From positions 406,598 through 445,681 of the forward strand of contig JAMPHR010000004.1 in NCBI GenBank assembly GCA_023663345.1: DNA of 39,084 nucleotides, read 5' to 3'. The notes below the pieces were generated by a model. That model did no database searches. It saw only the letters and a list, made by a program, of their open reading frames with translations, and was not told the DNA's origin. The position numbers and the translations under genes were made by a program. Positions 1 through 9,143 of the stretch are shown piece by piece; the first letter of the stretch is position 1; every line of letters begins with the position of its first letter. This DNA comes from Paenibacillus sp. (GTDB lineage: Bacteria; Bacteroidota; Bacteroidia; Bacteroidales; Muribaculaceae).

Positions 1-17
1 TAATAACCTTATAACCA

Positions 18-37
18 TTCAACCCGCCAGGGTTGAA
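18..37. repeat. Small perfect inverted repeat at window edge
   Basis: TTCAACCC (18-25) and GGGTTGAA (30-37) form an 8-bp perfect stem around a GCCA loop. There is no T-tract on either side, so it is not a convincing intrinsic terminator. It may belong to the 3' region of a gene lying left of the window. No coding region is visible in 1-239. Confidence 0.4.
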
Positions 38-88
38 ATAAACGCTCGGCAAGAGTCCCTTGACATACTGCTACAATTATTACAAAAC

Positions 89-120
89 AATGACTCCCAC
101 CCGTGAGGGCAGGAGCCATT
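89..120 (-). terminator. Hairpin terminator of the IMPase-family gene
   Basis: AATGACTCC (89-97) pairs with GGAGCCATT (112-120) with one mismatch. An inner CCC/GGG stem closes a GTGA tetraloop of GNRA type. Read on the minus strand, the stem is followed by GTTTTG and an AT-rich stretch. It sits about 120 bases beyond the stop codon of the minus-strand gene at 240-1010, which is a reasonable distance for a terminator. Confidence 0.55.
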
Positions 121-254
121 ATCTATAAAAGACCTTTAGATCTCTGGTCTAAAAATATGGCCTAAAAATCTAATCCCTATACTTTTATACTGTCCCCTCT
201 ATACTAAAAAGAATCTTCTATAGACCACTGGTCTAAAAATCACTTGATAAGACC
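121..254. repeat. Cluster of alternating AGACC / GGTCT boxes
   Basis: On the plus strand AGACC occurs at 130-134, 222-226 and 250-254, and its complement GGTCT at 146-150 and 230-234. The pair at 221-235 is a perfect 6-bp-arm palindrome (TAGACC, ACT, GGTCTA). Related runs ending in CTAAAAAT lie at 144-156, 158-170 and 228-241. All of this is in the 3' untranslated region and last codons of the IMPase-family gene. Function unknown; several mutually exclusive hairpins are possible. Confidence 0.45.
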
Positions 255-1010
255 TCGGAATACACCGAGAGACTTCTGGCTTCCGGCCATTATTGAATGA
301 TTCCTGTCGGTTCGGATTGACTCCACAACACCGCCCGCTTCCTTAACCAATAATTCTCCGGCGGCTACGTCCCAGAGATTCAGATTCAACTCCCAATAAG
401 CATCAAAGAATCCCGCAGCAGTGTAAGCCAGATCGATGGCCGCCGACCCCATGCGTCGGATGCCCCTGACACGGGTACTCACTCGGGCTATATTATCGAG
501 ATTATTGTCGGGGTTCCTGTCGCGGTCATACGGCATACCGGTGGCCACCACCATCGTGGAGAGCTTCTCATTCTCCCCGCAATGAAGCCTCTCCCCGTTC
601 AGATATGCCCCGCACCCCTTGGCCGTGTGGAACATTTCGTTGAGATATGGCGCATACACCACCCCTACCACGGTCTCACCCCGGTATTGCAAAGCTATGG
701 AGATGGAATATATAGGCAATCCCTGCTTGAAATTAGTGGTCCCATCCAGAGGATCTATCACCCACAGCCATTCGCTGTTGTCAACGGCAGTGTTCCCGCT
801 TTCCTCAGAAAGGATTGAATGAGAAGGGAAAACGTTCCTGATATTATTCATGATTATACGTTCCGAAGCCTTGTCTGCCTCCGTGAGAACATCGAAATCA
901 TTCTGTTTGGTCTCCGACTTCAGATCCCGGTTTCTGAAATAGTGCAAAGTCGCGTCTCCCGCTTCCTTGGCCCATTCCATCGCACATGTAAGATATTCGT
1001 TGTAGTCCAT
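240..1010 (-). CDS. Inositol monophosphatase family protein
   Basis: A 256-residue protein of the Mg2+-dependent, Li+-sensitive sugar/nucleotide phosphatase family (SuhB/CysQ/FBPase fold), cytoplasmic. The metal-binding signature is intact: LSEE around residues 67-70, then IDPLDGTT with Asp86 and Asp89, and the second signature WDVAAGELLVKEAGG beginning at Trp213. The length is normal for the family. It starts with ATG, and a TAnnTTTG-type box lies about 30 bases upstream. It is transcribed away from the hut operon and appears monocistronic. The substrate cannot be settled from sequence: inositol-1-phosphate phosphatase (SuhB-like) or 3'-phosphoadenosine-5'-phosphate phosphatase (CysQ-like) are both possible. 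No sulfate-assimilation genes are nearby to favour the latter. Confidence 0.9.
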   Translation of the reverse strand: MDYNEYLTCAMEWAKEAGDATLHYFRNRDLKSETKQNDFDVLTEADKASERIIMNNIRNVFPSHSILSEESGNTAVDNSEWLWVIDPLDGTTNFKQGLPIYSISIALQYRGETVVGVVYAPYLNEMFHTAKGCGAYLNGERLHCGENEKLSTMVVATGMPYDRDRNPDNNLDNIARVSTRVRGIRRMGSAAIDLAYTAAGFFDAYWELNLNLWDVAAGELLVKEAGGVVESIRTDRNHSIMAGSQKSLGVFRGLIK

Positions 1011-1038
1011 GATCAGATATTGTAAACATTGACATGGG

Positions 1039-1046
1039 CAAAGTTA
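1039..1046 (-). promoter_or_regulatory. Putative -7 box for the IMPase gene
   Basis: Read on the minus strand this is TAACTTTG, matching the Bacteroidota -7 consensus TAnnTTTG. It lies 29 bases upstream of the ATG at 1010. No clear -33 TTG was found at the usual spacing, so the call rests on the -7 box and its position. Confidence 0.45.
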
Positions 1047-1146
1047 GTGAAAAACTCGTTTAGCATGGATCAGCGCAACCGGTATTTTTATCGGGATGCT
1101 GTTAAAAAACATTGTTTTTACGCTGATAAAAAATACTTAAATTTAT

Positions 1147-1154
1147 TACCTTTG
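1147..1154 (+). promoter_or_regulatory. Putative -7 box for the hut operon
   Basis: TACCTTTG matches TAnnTTTG and is followed by an AT-rich leader of about 60 bases before the ftcD ATG. The -33 element is weak: a CTG at 1123-1125 lies at suitable spacing. It is divergent from the box at 1039-1046. I saw no obvious operator or riboswitch in the leader. Confidence 0.5.
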
Positions 1155-1219
1155 CACATAACGTTTAAATTAAATCTAATAACCGCTACATATCCAATTA
1201 TCATATCATAAATTGTAAA

Positions 1220-2917
1220 ATGGAAACCAAGCTGATAGAGTGTGTCCCCAATTTCAGCGAAGGACGCGACAAGAGTGTGATCAAGGCTATAACCGACGCA
1301 ATCTGTGCGGCTTCGCCCGTAAGATTGCTTGACGTTGACCCCGGAGAGGCCACCAACCGCACCGTGGTAACTTTCGTGGGTAGTCCCGAGGATGTGGTTG
1401 AAGCCGCCTTCCAGGGCATCAAGAAAGCCGCTGAAGTGATCGACATGCGCCACCATCATGGAGCACATCCCCGAATGGGAGCTACCGATGTGTGCCCGTT
1501 TGTTCCTGTAAGCGGTGTCACCCTCGAGGAATGTGCCGAGTTGTCGCGTAAACTTGCAAGCAGGGTGGCTGACGAACTCGGCATTCCTGTATATTGCTAT
1601 GAGGCTGCCGCTTTTACCCCCGAGAGAAAGAATCTTGCTGTGTGCCGTAAGGGCGAATACGAAGGCCTTGTTGACCGTCTCGGCAAACCTGGCTCTGGTG
1701 CCGATTTTGGCGACCGTCCTTTTGATGAGGCTGCTGCCCGCACCGGTGCCACAGCTATCGGAGCACGTAACTTTCTAATTGCTGTCAACTTCAACCTCAA
1801 CACTACTTCTACCCGTCGTGCCAATGCCATCGCATTTGACGTTCGCGAGAAAGGACGCCCCATGCGCGAGGGAGGCAAGCCCAATGGCAAGCCCATGAAG
1901 GATGCCGATGGAAATACTATAACAATACCCGGTACACTCCCCAGCACTAAAGCTATCGGATGGTTCATTGATGAGTATGGTATCGCCCAGGTATCTATGA
2001 ATATCACCGATATCACCACAACTCCTCTCCATGTGGCATTTGATGAAGTATGCCGTGCGGCCCAGGCTCGTGGCATACGTGTCACAGGCACCGAGATCGT
2101 AGGTCTTGTCCCCAAGAGCGCTATTGTGGATGCTGGTCGCTATTTCCTCCATAAACAGCAGCGCTCCTCAGGTATCCCCGAGAGAGAGATCATACGCATG
2201 GCCGTGAAGTCAATGGGACTTGATGAACTCAAGCCGTTCGAATCCAACGAGAAGATCATCGAGTACCTGATCGCTTCCGATAATAAAGGTAAGAAACTTG
2301 TCGACATGACCTGCAAGGATTTCGCCGACGAGACAGCCTCTGAGTCTCCCGCACCCGGTGGTGGCTCTATTTCAGCCTACATGGGCTCGCTCGGAGCAGC
2401 CCTCGCCACCATGGTGGCTAACCTTTCAGCTCACAAGGCCGGATGGGATGACCGTTGGGAGGAATTTTCCAATGTCGCCGAGCAGGGTCGTGTGCTTGTT
2501 GACTCTCTCATGCACCTTGTTGATGAGGACACCGAGGCGTTCAACCGCATAATGGCTGTATTCGGTATGCCCAAAGGCACCGATGCCGAGAAGGAAGCCC
2601 GCGCACAGGCATTGGAGGTGGCCACTGAGTATGCCACCCGCGTGCCGTTGCGCACCATGGAGCAGGCCGTTCAGGTATTCCCCTTGGCGTTGCTCATGGC
2701 CGAGCAGGGCAATCCCGCCTCAGTCAGCGATGCCGGTGTAGGTGCGCTTGCTGCCCGTGCCGCTGTGCGTGGCGCGTTGCTTAATGTGAAGATCAATGCC
2801 GCAGGGCTGAAGAACCGTCAGTTGGCCGATGAACTCGTTGGCCGTGCCGAGGCCATCGCCACCGAGGCCGAACGCCAGGAAGCGGAAGTGCTTAAAGTCG
2901 TAGAATCAAAAATCTGA
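1220..2917 (+). CDS. ftcD: Bifunctional glutamate formimidoyltransferase / formimidoyl-THF cyclodeaminase
   Basis: A 565-residue fusion catalysing the last two steps of this histidine route: formimino-glutamate plus tetrahydrofolate gives glutamate and 5-formimino-THF, then 5,10-methenyl-THF plus ammonia. The formiminotransferase N and C subdomains span roughly residues 3-320. His83 in the AHPRMGATDVCPF motif corresponds to the catalytic His82 of the mammalian enzyme. After a linker, the cyclodeaminase domain runs from about residue 363 to the end, with its glycine-rich SPAPGGGSISAYMGSLGAALATMVA-type start near 376. It is the first gene of the hut operon; hutU starts 5 bases after its stop. 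In other Bacteroidales I recall separate ftcD and fchA genes; here the mammalian-like fusion is used. Confidence 0.95.
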   Translation: METKLIECVPNFSEGRDKSVIKAITDAICAASPVRLLDVDPGEATNRTVVTFVGSPEDVVEAAFQGIKKAAEVIDMRHHHGAHPRMGATDVCPFVPVSGVTLEECAELSRKLASRVADELGIPVYCYEAAAFTPERKNLAVCRKGEYEGLVDRLGKPGSGADFGDRPFDEAAARTGATAIGARNFLIAVNFNLNTTSTRRANAIAFDVREKGRPMREGGKPNGKPMKDADGNTITIPGTLPSTKAIGWFIDEYGIAQVSMNITDITTTPLHVAFDEVCRAAQARGIRVTGTEIVGLVPKSAIVDAGRYFLHKQQRSSGIPEREIIRMAVKSMGLDELKPFESNEKIIEYLIASDNKGKKLVDMTCKDFADETASESPAPGGGSISAYMGSLGAALATMVANLSAHKAGWDDRWEEFSNVAEQGRVLVDSLMHLVDEDTEAFNRIMAVFGMPKGTDAEKEARAQALEVATEYATRVPLRTMEQAVQVFPLALLMAEQGNPASVSDAGVGALAARAAVRGALLNVKINAAGLKNRQLADELVGRAEAIATEAERQEAEVLKVVESKI

Positions 2918-2922
2918 TAATA

Positions 2923-4947
2923 ATGATGACACAGTCAGAAATAACCGCTTTTCAGGACCACATCAGGCGTGGTATTCCTGAAGTGCTCCCTCCTCGACGT
3001 GACAGGGATGAGTCAGTGAGCCATGCTCCGCGTCGCAAACACATCCTTTCGCCCGAAGAGGAAAAGCTCGCTCTCAGGAATGCGTTGCGCTATTTCCCTG
3101 AGAGCCTCCATGCCGAACTGGCCCCTGAGTTTGTAGATGAGCTCCGCGCCTATGGCCGTATATATATGTATCGTCTTCGTCCGGAATATGATATGTATGC
3201 CCGTCCGGTGGATGTGTATCCTGCGAAATCACGTCAGGCTGCGGCCATCATGATGATGATACAGAACAACCTGGATCCGGCTGTGGCACAGCACCCTCAT
3301 GAACTTATCACCTACGGTGGCAATGGCGCTGTGTTCCAGAACTGGGCCCAGTATCTTCTCGCAATGAAATATCTGTCGGAGATGACCGATGAGCAGACCC
3401 TCGTTATGTATTCGGGACATCCGCTCGGCCTATTCCCCTCCCATAAGGAGGCTCCGCGCGTGGTTGTGACCAACGGTATGGTTATCCCAAATCACTCTAA
3501 GCCCGATGATTGGGAGCGTATGAACGCCCTCGGCGTCTCCCAGTATGGCCAGATGACGGCCGGATCCTACATGTATATCGGTCCTCAGGGTATAGTTCAT
3601 GGTACCACTATAACCGTGCTCAATGCCGCTCGCCGTCGCTTTATCGACGATAGGAAATCGACAGCAGGAATGTTGTTCGTTTCCTCCGGTCTCGGTGGAA
3701 TGTCAGGAGCTCAGCCCAAGGCTGGAAATATAGCCGGAGTGGTGAGCGTTGTAGCCGAGATCAACCCCAAGGCCGTGGAGAAGCGTCATGCCCAGGGATG
3801 GGTTGATGAGGTGTACGATTCTCTCGACGAACTTCTTCCGCGCATCCGTCAGGCCCGAGCCGAGGGCAAAGCTGTCTCTATGGCCTATCTCGGAAACGTA
3901 GTGGACCTCTGGGAAAGACTTGCCGCCGAGGGTGAGAGTGTGGATCTCGGTTCCGATCAGACATCGCTTCATAATCCGTGGGCCGGAGGATATTACCCCG
4001 TCGGACTCACATTCGAGGAGTCCAATGCTATGATGGCCGATGATCCTGAGGAATTCCGCAATAGGGTTCAGGATTCACTGCGCCGTCAGATCGCGGCTAT
4101 AAATAAACTTACCGATGCCGGAATGTATTTCTTCGATTACGGCAACGCATTCCTGCTCGAGTCGTCACGCGCCGGAGCCGATGTTATGGCGCCCGATGGT
4201 GGTTTCCGTTACCCCTCCTATGTGCAGGATATCATGGGCCCGTTGTTCTTCGATTACGGTTTCGGTCCCTTCCGGTGGGTATGCGCATCAGGCCGTCCCG
4301 AGGATCTCGCCGTTACCGATCGCATTGCGGCTGAAGTCCTGGAGGAGATAAGCCGTAATGCACCCGATGATATACGCGGACAGCTTGACGACAATATCCA
4401 CTGGATCAAGTCGGCTGCCGAGAATCATCTCGTGGTGGGATCTCAGGCCCGTATCCTATATGCCGATTCCGAGGGACGCACCAAGATCGCTCTTGCCTTC
4501 AATGAGGCTATACGCGATGGCCGTCTCTCAGGACCTGTGGTGCTCGGACGCGACCATCACGATGTCTCGGGAACTGATTCCCCCTATCGTGAGACCTCCA
4601 ACATATATGATGGCTCTAATTTCTGTGCCGACATGGCCGTCCACAATGTCATTGGCGATTCGTTCCGTGGAGCTACATGGGTATCGCTTCACAATGGCGG
4701 TGGAGTAGGCTGGGGCGAAGTGATCAACGGTGGCTTCGGCATGGTCATTGATGGATCTGAGGAAGCCGACACCCGCATCAGTCGTATGCTCCTGTGGGAT
4801 GTCAACAACGGCATCGCCCGCCGTTCATGGGCCCGCAACAAGGGCGCTATCGACGCTATCAAGCGCGAGATGGAACGTACCCCCGGCATGAAAGTGACCC
4901 TACCCAATATGGCCGATGATGCGCTGATCGAATCCTCGCTGGCATAA
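2923..4947 (+). CDS. hutU: Urocanate hydratase (urocanase)
   Basis: Converts urocanate to 4-imidazolone-5-propionate using tightly bound NAD+, cytoplasmic. At 674 residues it is clearly longer than the roughly 555-residue Pseudomonas/Bacillus enzyme and fits a longer urocanase form. Hallmark segments are present: YGGNGAVFQNWAQY at 131-144, YSGHPLGLFPSH near 163-174, and QMTAGSYMYIGPQGIVHGT at 210-228 next to the NAD-binding region. Two ATGs are adjacent (2923 and 2926); either could start. The 5-base gap to ftcD and 35-base gap to hutH indicate one transcript. Confidence 0.95.
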   Translation: MMTQSEITAFQDHIRRGIPEVLPPRRDRDESVSHAPRRKHILSPEEEKLALRNALRYFPESLHAELAPEFVDELRAYGRIYMYRLRPEYDMYARPVDVYPAKSRQAAAIMMMIQNNLDPAVAQHPHELITYGGNGAVFQNWAQYLLAMKYLSEMTDEQTLVMYSGHPLGLFPSHKEAPRVVVTNGMVIPNHSKPDDWERMNALGVSQYGQMTAGSYMYIGPQGIVHGTTITVLNAARRRFIDDRKSTAGMLFVSSGLGGMSGAQPKAGNIAGVVSVVAEINPKAVEKRHAQGWVDEVYDSLDELLPRIRQARAEGKAVSMAYLGNVVDLWERLAAEGESVDLGSDQTSLHNPWAGGYYPVGLTFEESNAMMADDPEEFRNRVQDSLRRQIAAINKLTDAGMYFFDYGNAFLLESSRAGADVMAPDGGFRYPSYVQDIMGPLFFDYGFGPFRWVCASGRPEDLAVTDRIAAEVLEEISRNAPDDIRGQLDDNIHWIKSAAENHLVVGSQARILYADSEGRTKIALAFNEAIRDGRLSGPVVLGRDHHDVSGTDSPYRETSNIYDGSNFCADMAVHNVIGDSFRGATWVSLHNGGGVGWGEVINGGFGMVIDGSEEADTRISRMLLWDVNNGIARRSWARNKGAIDAIKREMERTPGMKVTLPNMADDALIESSLA

Positions 4948-4982
4948 TATCAACATTGTAAAATCTGAAAATCTGATTCAAT

Positions 4983-6464
4983 ATGAACCATGAAATATCA
5001 TCCGAATGGCTCACCATTGAGAAAGTGGAGGAAATCATCAACAGCCACGCATCCCTTTCGCTCGGTGATGAGGCCAAGGCCCGTATAGAGAAGTGCCGTA
5101 ATTACCTCGATGAGAAAATGAAGTCTCAGACCGAGCCGATCTATGGCATAACCACCGGCTTCGGATCTCTGTGTAATATCTCCATTGACCGTGAGGGTCT
5201 GTCCCAGTTACAGAAGAATCTGGTCATGTCACATGCGTGCGGACTTGGCGAGCGTGTGGCTCCCCAGATCGTGCGTCTGATGCTCCTGCTCAAGATCCAG
5301 TCACTCTCCTATGGTAACTCGGGCGTGCAGGTTGCCACCGTGCAGCGCCTCATAGATTTCTATAATGCCGACATCCTCCCTGTAGTGTATAGCCAGGGTT
5401 CTCTCGGTGCTTCGGGCGACCTCGCGCCGCTTGCCAATCTCAGTCTGCCGCTTCTCGGTCTTGGCGAGGTGATGTGGCACGGTCACATAATCCCCGCTTC
5501 CGAGGTGCTCGACAATATGGGCTGGCGTCCTATCGAACTGCAGTCTAAGGAAGGCCTTGCCCTGCTCAACGGCACTCAGTTTATGTCGGCCCACGCTGTG
5601 GAGGGACTCATCAAGGCTATCCGTCTCAGCCGGTATGCCGACAGGATCGCCGCTATGTCGCTTGACGCGTTCGACGGTCGCCTCGAGCCGTTTGGCGATG
5701 AGGTGAACCGTGTGCGCCATCACGCCGGACAGATCGAGACTGCCGCTGTTATGCGCAAGTATCTTGATGGTAGCGAGATCGCTGTGCATCCCAAAAAGCA
5801 TGTTCAGGATCCTTACTCATTCCGTTGCATCCCCCAGGTGCATGGTGCTGTCAAGGATACGATCGCCTATGTGAAAGGCAAGATCGAGGACGAGATCAAC
5901 AGCCCCACTGACAACCCCACTGTATTCCCCGATCAGGATATAATAGTATCGGCCGGAAACTTCCACGGCGAGCCTATCGCTCTTCCAATGGACTTCCTGG
6001 CTGTAGCCCTTGCCGAGCTTGCCAATATTTCCGAGCGTCGCATCTACAAGCTCATTTCGGGTGTGCGTTCCCTCCCCTCGTTCCTTGTGGCTAATCCCGG
6101 TCTCAACAGCGGTTTCATGATCCCGCAGTATGCCGCCGCTTCGATAGTGAGCCAGAACAAGGGACTGTGCTGGCCCAACAGCGTGGATTCTATTCCCTCT
6201 TCTCAAGGACAGGAGGATCACGTGTCAATGGGATCCAATTCTGCGACCAAACTGTTGCGCGTGGCCGACAATACCGAGCGAGTGCTCGCCATCGAGCTTT
6301 TCAATGCCGCCCAGGCCCTCGAGTTCCGTCGTCCGTTGAAATCATCGCCTGTTGTCGAGGAACTTCACACCGCCTATCGCCGCGAGGTTCCGTTCATACA
6401 GAATGACACGGTGATGTATCCGTTCATCGAGAAGTCAGTCCAGTTCATACGCCAAAACCAGTAA
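4983..6464 (+). CDS. hutH: Histidine ammonia-lyase (histidase)
   Basis: First enzyme of the pathway: L-histidine to trans-urocanate plus ammonia. The 493-residue length is near the family norm of about 500-510. The catalytic MIO cofactor forms autocatalytically from Ala143-Ser144-Gly145 in GSLGASGDLAPLA. The conserved YGITTGFG (Tyr54) loop and the downstream active-site lid regions (FHGEPIALPMDF, SSQGQEDHVSMGS) are intact. The position of the ASG triad matches P. putida histidase (142-144) closely, which argues for histidine rather than phenylalanine or tyrosine as substrate, as does the operon. HutI follows 6 bases after the stop. Confidence 0.96.
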   Translation: MNHEISSEWLTIEKVEEIINSHASLSLGDEAKARIEKCRNYLDEKMKSQTEPIYGITTGFGSLCNISIDREGLSQLQKNLVMSHACGLGERVAPQIVRLMLLLKIQSLSYGNSGVQVATVQRLIDFYNADILPVVYSQGSLGASGDLAPLANLSLPLLGLGEVMWHGHIIPASEVLDNMGWRPIELQSKEGLALLNGTQFMSAHAVEGLIKAIRLSRYADRIAAMSLDAFDGRLEPFGDEVNRVRHHAGQIETAAVMRKYLDGSEIAVHPKKHVQDPYSFRCIPQVHGAVKDTIAYVKGKIEDEINSPTDNPTVFPDQDIIVSAGNFHGEPIALPMDFLAVALAELANISERRIYKLISGVRSLPSFLVANPGLNSGFMIPQYAAASIVSQNKGLCWPNSVDSIPSSQGQEDHVSMGSNSATKLLRVADNTERVLAIELFNAAQALEFRRPLKSSPVVEELHTAYRREVPFIQNDTVMYPFIEKSVQFIRQNQ

Positions 6465-6470
6465 TCAGGA

Positions 6471-7703
6471 ATGTTGCTGATCAAGAATATCGGGGCTATC
6501 GCAGGTGTCAGAGAGCGGGCCGACGTGGCATTGCGTGGCAATGCCATGAACAGCTTGCCTATGCTCGAGGATGCCTGGATTGCCGTCGATGGAGAAACTA
6601 TCCACTCTTACGGCCCCATGTCGGAATGTCCGGTATGGGATGCCGCCGAGGTGGTGGATGCATGTGGCGAATGGCTGTTCCCTGCATTTTGTGACTCCCA
6701 CACTCATCTGGTCTTCGCAGGAAGCCGTGAGAAGGAATTTGTCGATAAGATCAACGGCCTTTCCTATGCCGAGATTGCGGCGCGAGGTGGTGGTATTCTC
6801 AATTCGGCCGACCGCTTGCATGATTACAGCGAGGATCGGTTATACGACGAGGCTTCATCGCGCATAAGGGACATAATCTCGTTCGGAACGGGAGCCGTGG
6901 AGATCAAGAGTGGCTATGGCCTGAATTTGACCGATGAGCTGAAGATGCTCCGCGTCATTGCTCGCATACGGCAGGATTTCCCTCTTGCCGTGAAGTCTAC
7001 ATTCCTTGGCGCCCATGCCGTAGGCCGGGCCTACGAGGGCAGGCAGGAGGAGTATGTCGACTATGTGTGTCGCGAGATGCTTCCGGCTGTCGCATCGGAA
7101 TCGCTCGCCGATTATGTGGATGTGTTTTGCGAGGAGGGATTTTTCACTGTCGCTCAGACCGACCGTATATTCAACGAGGCCGCCCGATATGGTATAGCTC
7201 CGCGCTTACATGCCAATCAGCTCCACTGTTCCGGTGGCGTTCAGGTAGGTGTAGCACATGGAGCCGCATCGGTCGATCATCTTGAGAATATCGGTCAGGC
7301 CGAGATCGACCTGCTGTCTACCTCATCGACTATCGCTACTGTGCTCCCTGGAGCATCGTTCTTCCTGAACATGTGCCATGCACCGGCTCGCGAGTTGATC
7401 AAAGCAGGTGCGGCTGTAGCCATCGCATCCGATTATAATCCCGGTTCCTCCCCCTCGGGCGACATGCGTTTCATGTCATCGCTCGGATGTATCCAGTTGC
7501 GCCTGACACCCGAGCAGTCAATCAATGCCTCCACCCAGAATGGAGCTGTGGCCATGGGACTCGGCGAAAGTTACGGTTCGATCACGCCGGGCAAGACGGC
7601 ATCTTTCTTCCTCACCAAGCCTCTGCCTTCGGCCGCCTATCTGCTGTACTCCTACACTGAGCCGATGATAACCCAAGTCTATCTCAAGGGCAAGAGGATC
7701 TGA
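6471..7703 (+). CDS. hutI: Imidazolonepropionase
   Basis: Amidohydrolase-superfamily metalloenzyme that hydrolyses 4-imidazolone-5-propionate to N-formimino-L-glutamate. It has 410 residues, the normal length. The metal ligands of the barrel are visible: His77-Thr-His79 in FCDSHTHLVFAGSRE, the histidine in FLGAHAVGR, the histidine in LHANQLHCSGG, and the aspartate of ASDYNPGSSPSG. The product feeds directly into FtcD at the start of the operon, so the pathway is complete without hutG or hutF. It is the last gene of the operon and is followed by a hairpin shared with the convergent tlpA gene. No histidine permease or HutC-type repressor is encoded here. Confidence 0.96.
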   Translation: MLLIKNIGAIAGVRERADVALRGNAMNSLPMLEDAWIAVDGETIHSYGPMSECPVWDAAEVVDACGEWLFPAFCDSHTHLVFAGSREKEFVDKINGLSYAEIAARGGGILNSADRLHDYSEDRLYDEASSRIRDIISFGTGAVEIKSGYGLNLTDELKMLRVIARIRQDFPLAVKSTFLGAHAVGRAYEGRQEEYVDYVCREMLPAVASESLADYVDVFCEEGFFTVAQTDRIFNEAARYGIAPRLHANQLHCSGGVQVGVAHGAASVDHLENIGQAEIDLLSTSSTIATVLPGASFFLNMCHAPARELIKAGAAVAIASDYNPGSSPSGDMRFMSSLGCIQLRLTPEQSINASTQNGAVAMGLGESYGSITPGKTASFFLTKPLPSAAYLLYSYTEPMITQVYLKGKRI

Positions 7704-7770
7704 CAGCATCCGTGCAATATTCACGGTCTTGTCATTGATCGGTCCTGAAAATCTCATTTATCACTGAAAA

Positions 7771-7810
7771 AATAATCCGGTTAGGAATCTGAGTTCTTAA
7801 CCGGATTATT
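7771..7810. terminator. Bidirectional terminator between hutI and tlpA copy 1
   Basis: AATAATCCGGTTA (7771-7783) and TAACCGGATTATT (7798-7810) are perfect 13-bp arms. GAA/TTC extend the stem inside after one mismatch. On the minus strand the stem runs into TTTTTTC, a good T-tract for the tlpA gene; on the plus strand it is followed by ATAT after hutI. It lies between two convergent genes. Confidence 0.8.
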
Positions 7811-7858
7811 ATATCGGTCAGGATTCCTGTTTCGTGGAATCCTGTGGATGGATGGTTG

Positions 7859-8962
7859 TTACTTGTTGAGCATCTCAGCGAGCTTGGCATCGAGTTCCTT
7901 CTCGTCGTCGAAACGGCCTACCATCTTACCCTCGGCATCGATGATGAACTTGGAGGGGATGTACTGGATAGCGTAGTTGTCGGCGTTCTTGCCACCCTCG
8001 TCAAACACGTTGTTGTAGAGCTCGAGACCGCTGTTGGCTGTGTTGAGGAATTCCTTCCAAGCCTCCTGGTCGCGGTCGAGAGACACGGCGAGGATAGCGA
8101 GACCCTTGTCATTGTAAGTGTCGTAGATTGACTTAACGTGGGGGAGTGATGCACGGCAGGGACCACACCATGTAGCCCAGAAGTCGAGGAGCACTACTTT
8201 ACCCTTGAGGTCGCTCAGCTTCACGTCGTTGCCATTCTGATCCTTGCCTGAGATCTCGGGAGCCTGGGCACCGGGCTGGATGTTCTCGAGTGCTGTGATA
8301 TAGGTTGCGGTCTCGGGATCGGCAGCCTGAACCTCGGGAGTCCAGCTTGCATATACTTCCTTAAGCTCATTGAGGTCCATGTTGCTTCTCAGCTGCTGGA
8401 GCACGATGGGTGAGTAAAATGATGCGGGATGGGTCTTTACGAAATTTACCTGTGCGTTCTTAACCTCGTCCATAATGTCGGAGTACTGCTTCTCGAGGCC
8501 GGCCATGGTAGCGGAGTCGCCCTGAGCTGCGGCAAACTGCTCGCGCAGAGGCATGATCTTCTCGAAAGCGGCGTTCTGGATCGCGTTGAGCGAGTCCATC
8601 TGCATGGTGAGTTCGGATCCGGTCACCTCGGCTGCCTTATAGCTGTCGCCGGTGAGAGCCACTGAAGTCTGACCGGGCTCTACCATGATCTGGCGGATCT
8701 TTTCGTTGGTATAAGAGGGTTCACCGTAGTAGATGTAACCTACGCGGGGCACTTCGATATTGCCTTTGAAGGTGAAAGCGCCGTTGGCCACAACGCAGCT
8801 GTCGCTGAACACTGAATCCTTGGATACGGGAAATTCGATGCGGAGCATCTCTCCATCGGCCAGGTCAGTTGTACCTGCGATAGTGTACTCGGTGGTAGGC
8901 TTGGAATCGCAAGCGCTCATGATGGCGAGTGCGCCAAGACCGAGAATAGATAATTTTTTCAT
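7859..8962 (-). CDS. DUF4369-TlpA thioredoxin-like lipoprotein, copy 1
   Basis: A 367-residue secreted thiol-disulfide protein. A short signal ends in MSAC, with Cys18 the probable lipidated residue. DUF4369 occupies about residues 25-115, a helical linker about 118-225, and an AhpC/TSA-TlpA thioredoxin domain about 230-367. The redox motif is FWATWCGPCRASLPH (Cys266, Cys269), and a cis-proline loop YIPSKFIID follows. It should sit in the outer membrane facing the periplasm or surface and exchange disulfides; the target is unknown. It is collinear without gaps through residue 269 with copy 2, pointing to recent duplication. An additional cysteine, Cys56, is shared with copy 2 but not copy 3. 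Own promoter-like box at 9035-9042. Confidence 0.88.
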   Translation of the reverse strand: MKKLSILGLGALAIMSACDSKPTTEYTIAGTTDLADGEMLRIEFPVSKDSVFSDSCVVANGAFTFKGNIEVPRVGYIYYGEPSYTNEKIRQIMVEPGQTSVALTGDSYKAAEVTGSELTMQMDSLNAIQNAAFEKIMPLREQFAAAQGDSATMAGLEKQYSDIMDEVKNAQVNFVKTHPASFYSPIVLQQLRSNMDLNELKEVYASWTPEVQAADPETATYITALENIQPGAQAPEISGKDQNGNDVKLSDLKGKVVLLDFWATWCGPCRASLPHVKSIYDTYNDKGLAILAVSLDRDQEAWKEFLNTANSGLELYNNVFDEGGKNADNYAIQYIPSKFIIDAEGKMVGRFDDEKELDAKLAEMLNK

Positions 8963-9034
8963 TTTGAGAAAATTAAAATGATTGGAATGTTAGTTGTTAG
9001 TTAGTAGTGAGGTTGTGAATGGGTGTTCACCGTG

Positions 9035-9042
9035 CAAATATA
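9035..9042 (-). promoter_or_regulatory. Putative -7 box for tlpA copy 1
   Basis: The minus strand reads TATATTTG, matching TAnnTTTG, about 72 bases upstream of the ATG. The same octamer occurs upstream of tlpA copy 2. A CAA (TTG on the minus strand) lies about 25 bases further upstream, wider than the usual 19-21. Confidence 0.5.
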
Positions 9043-9143
9043 CGGAGAATTTTTTAATCCACACCATCAATTACATATAAAACAACTGTCTCATTATCAA
9101 AAAGAGATGTATGAAGAGGCGGATACCGAAAATGGTAAAAAAT

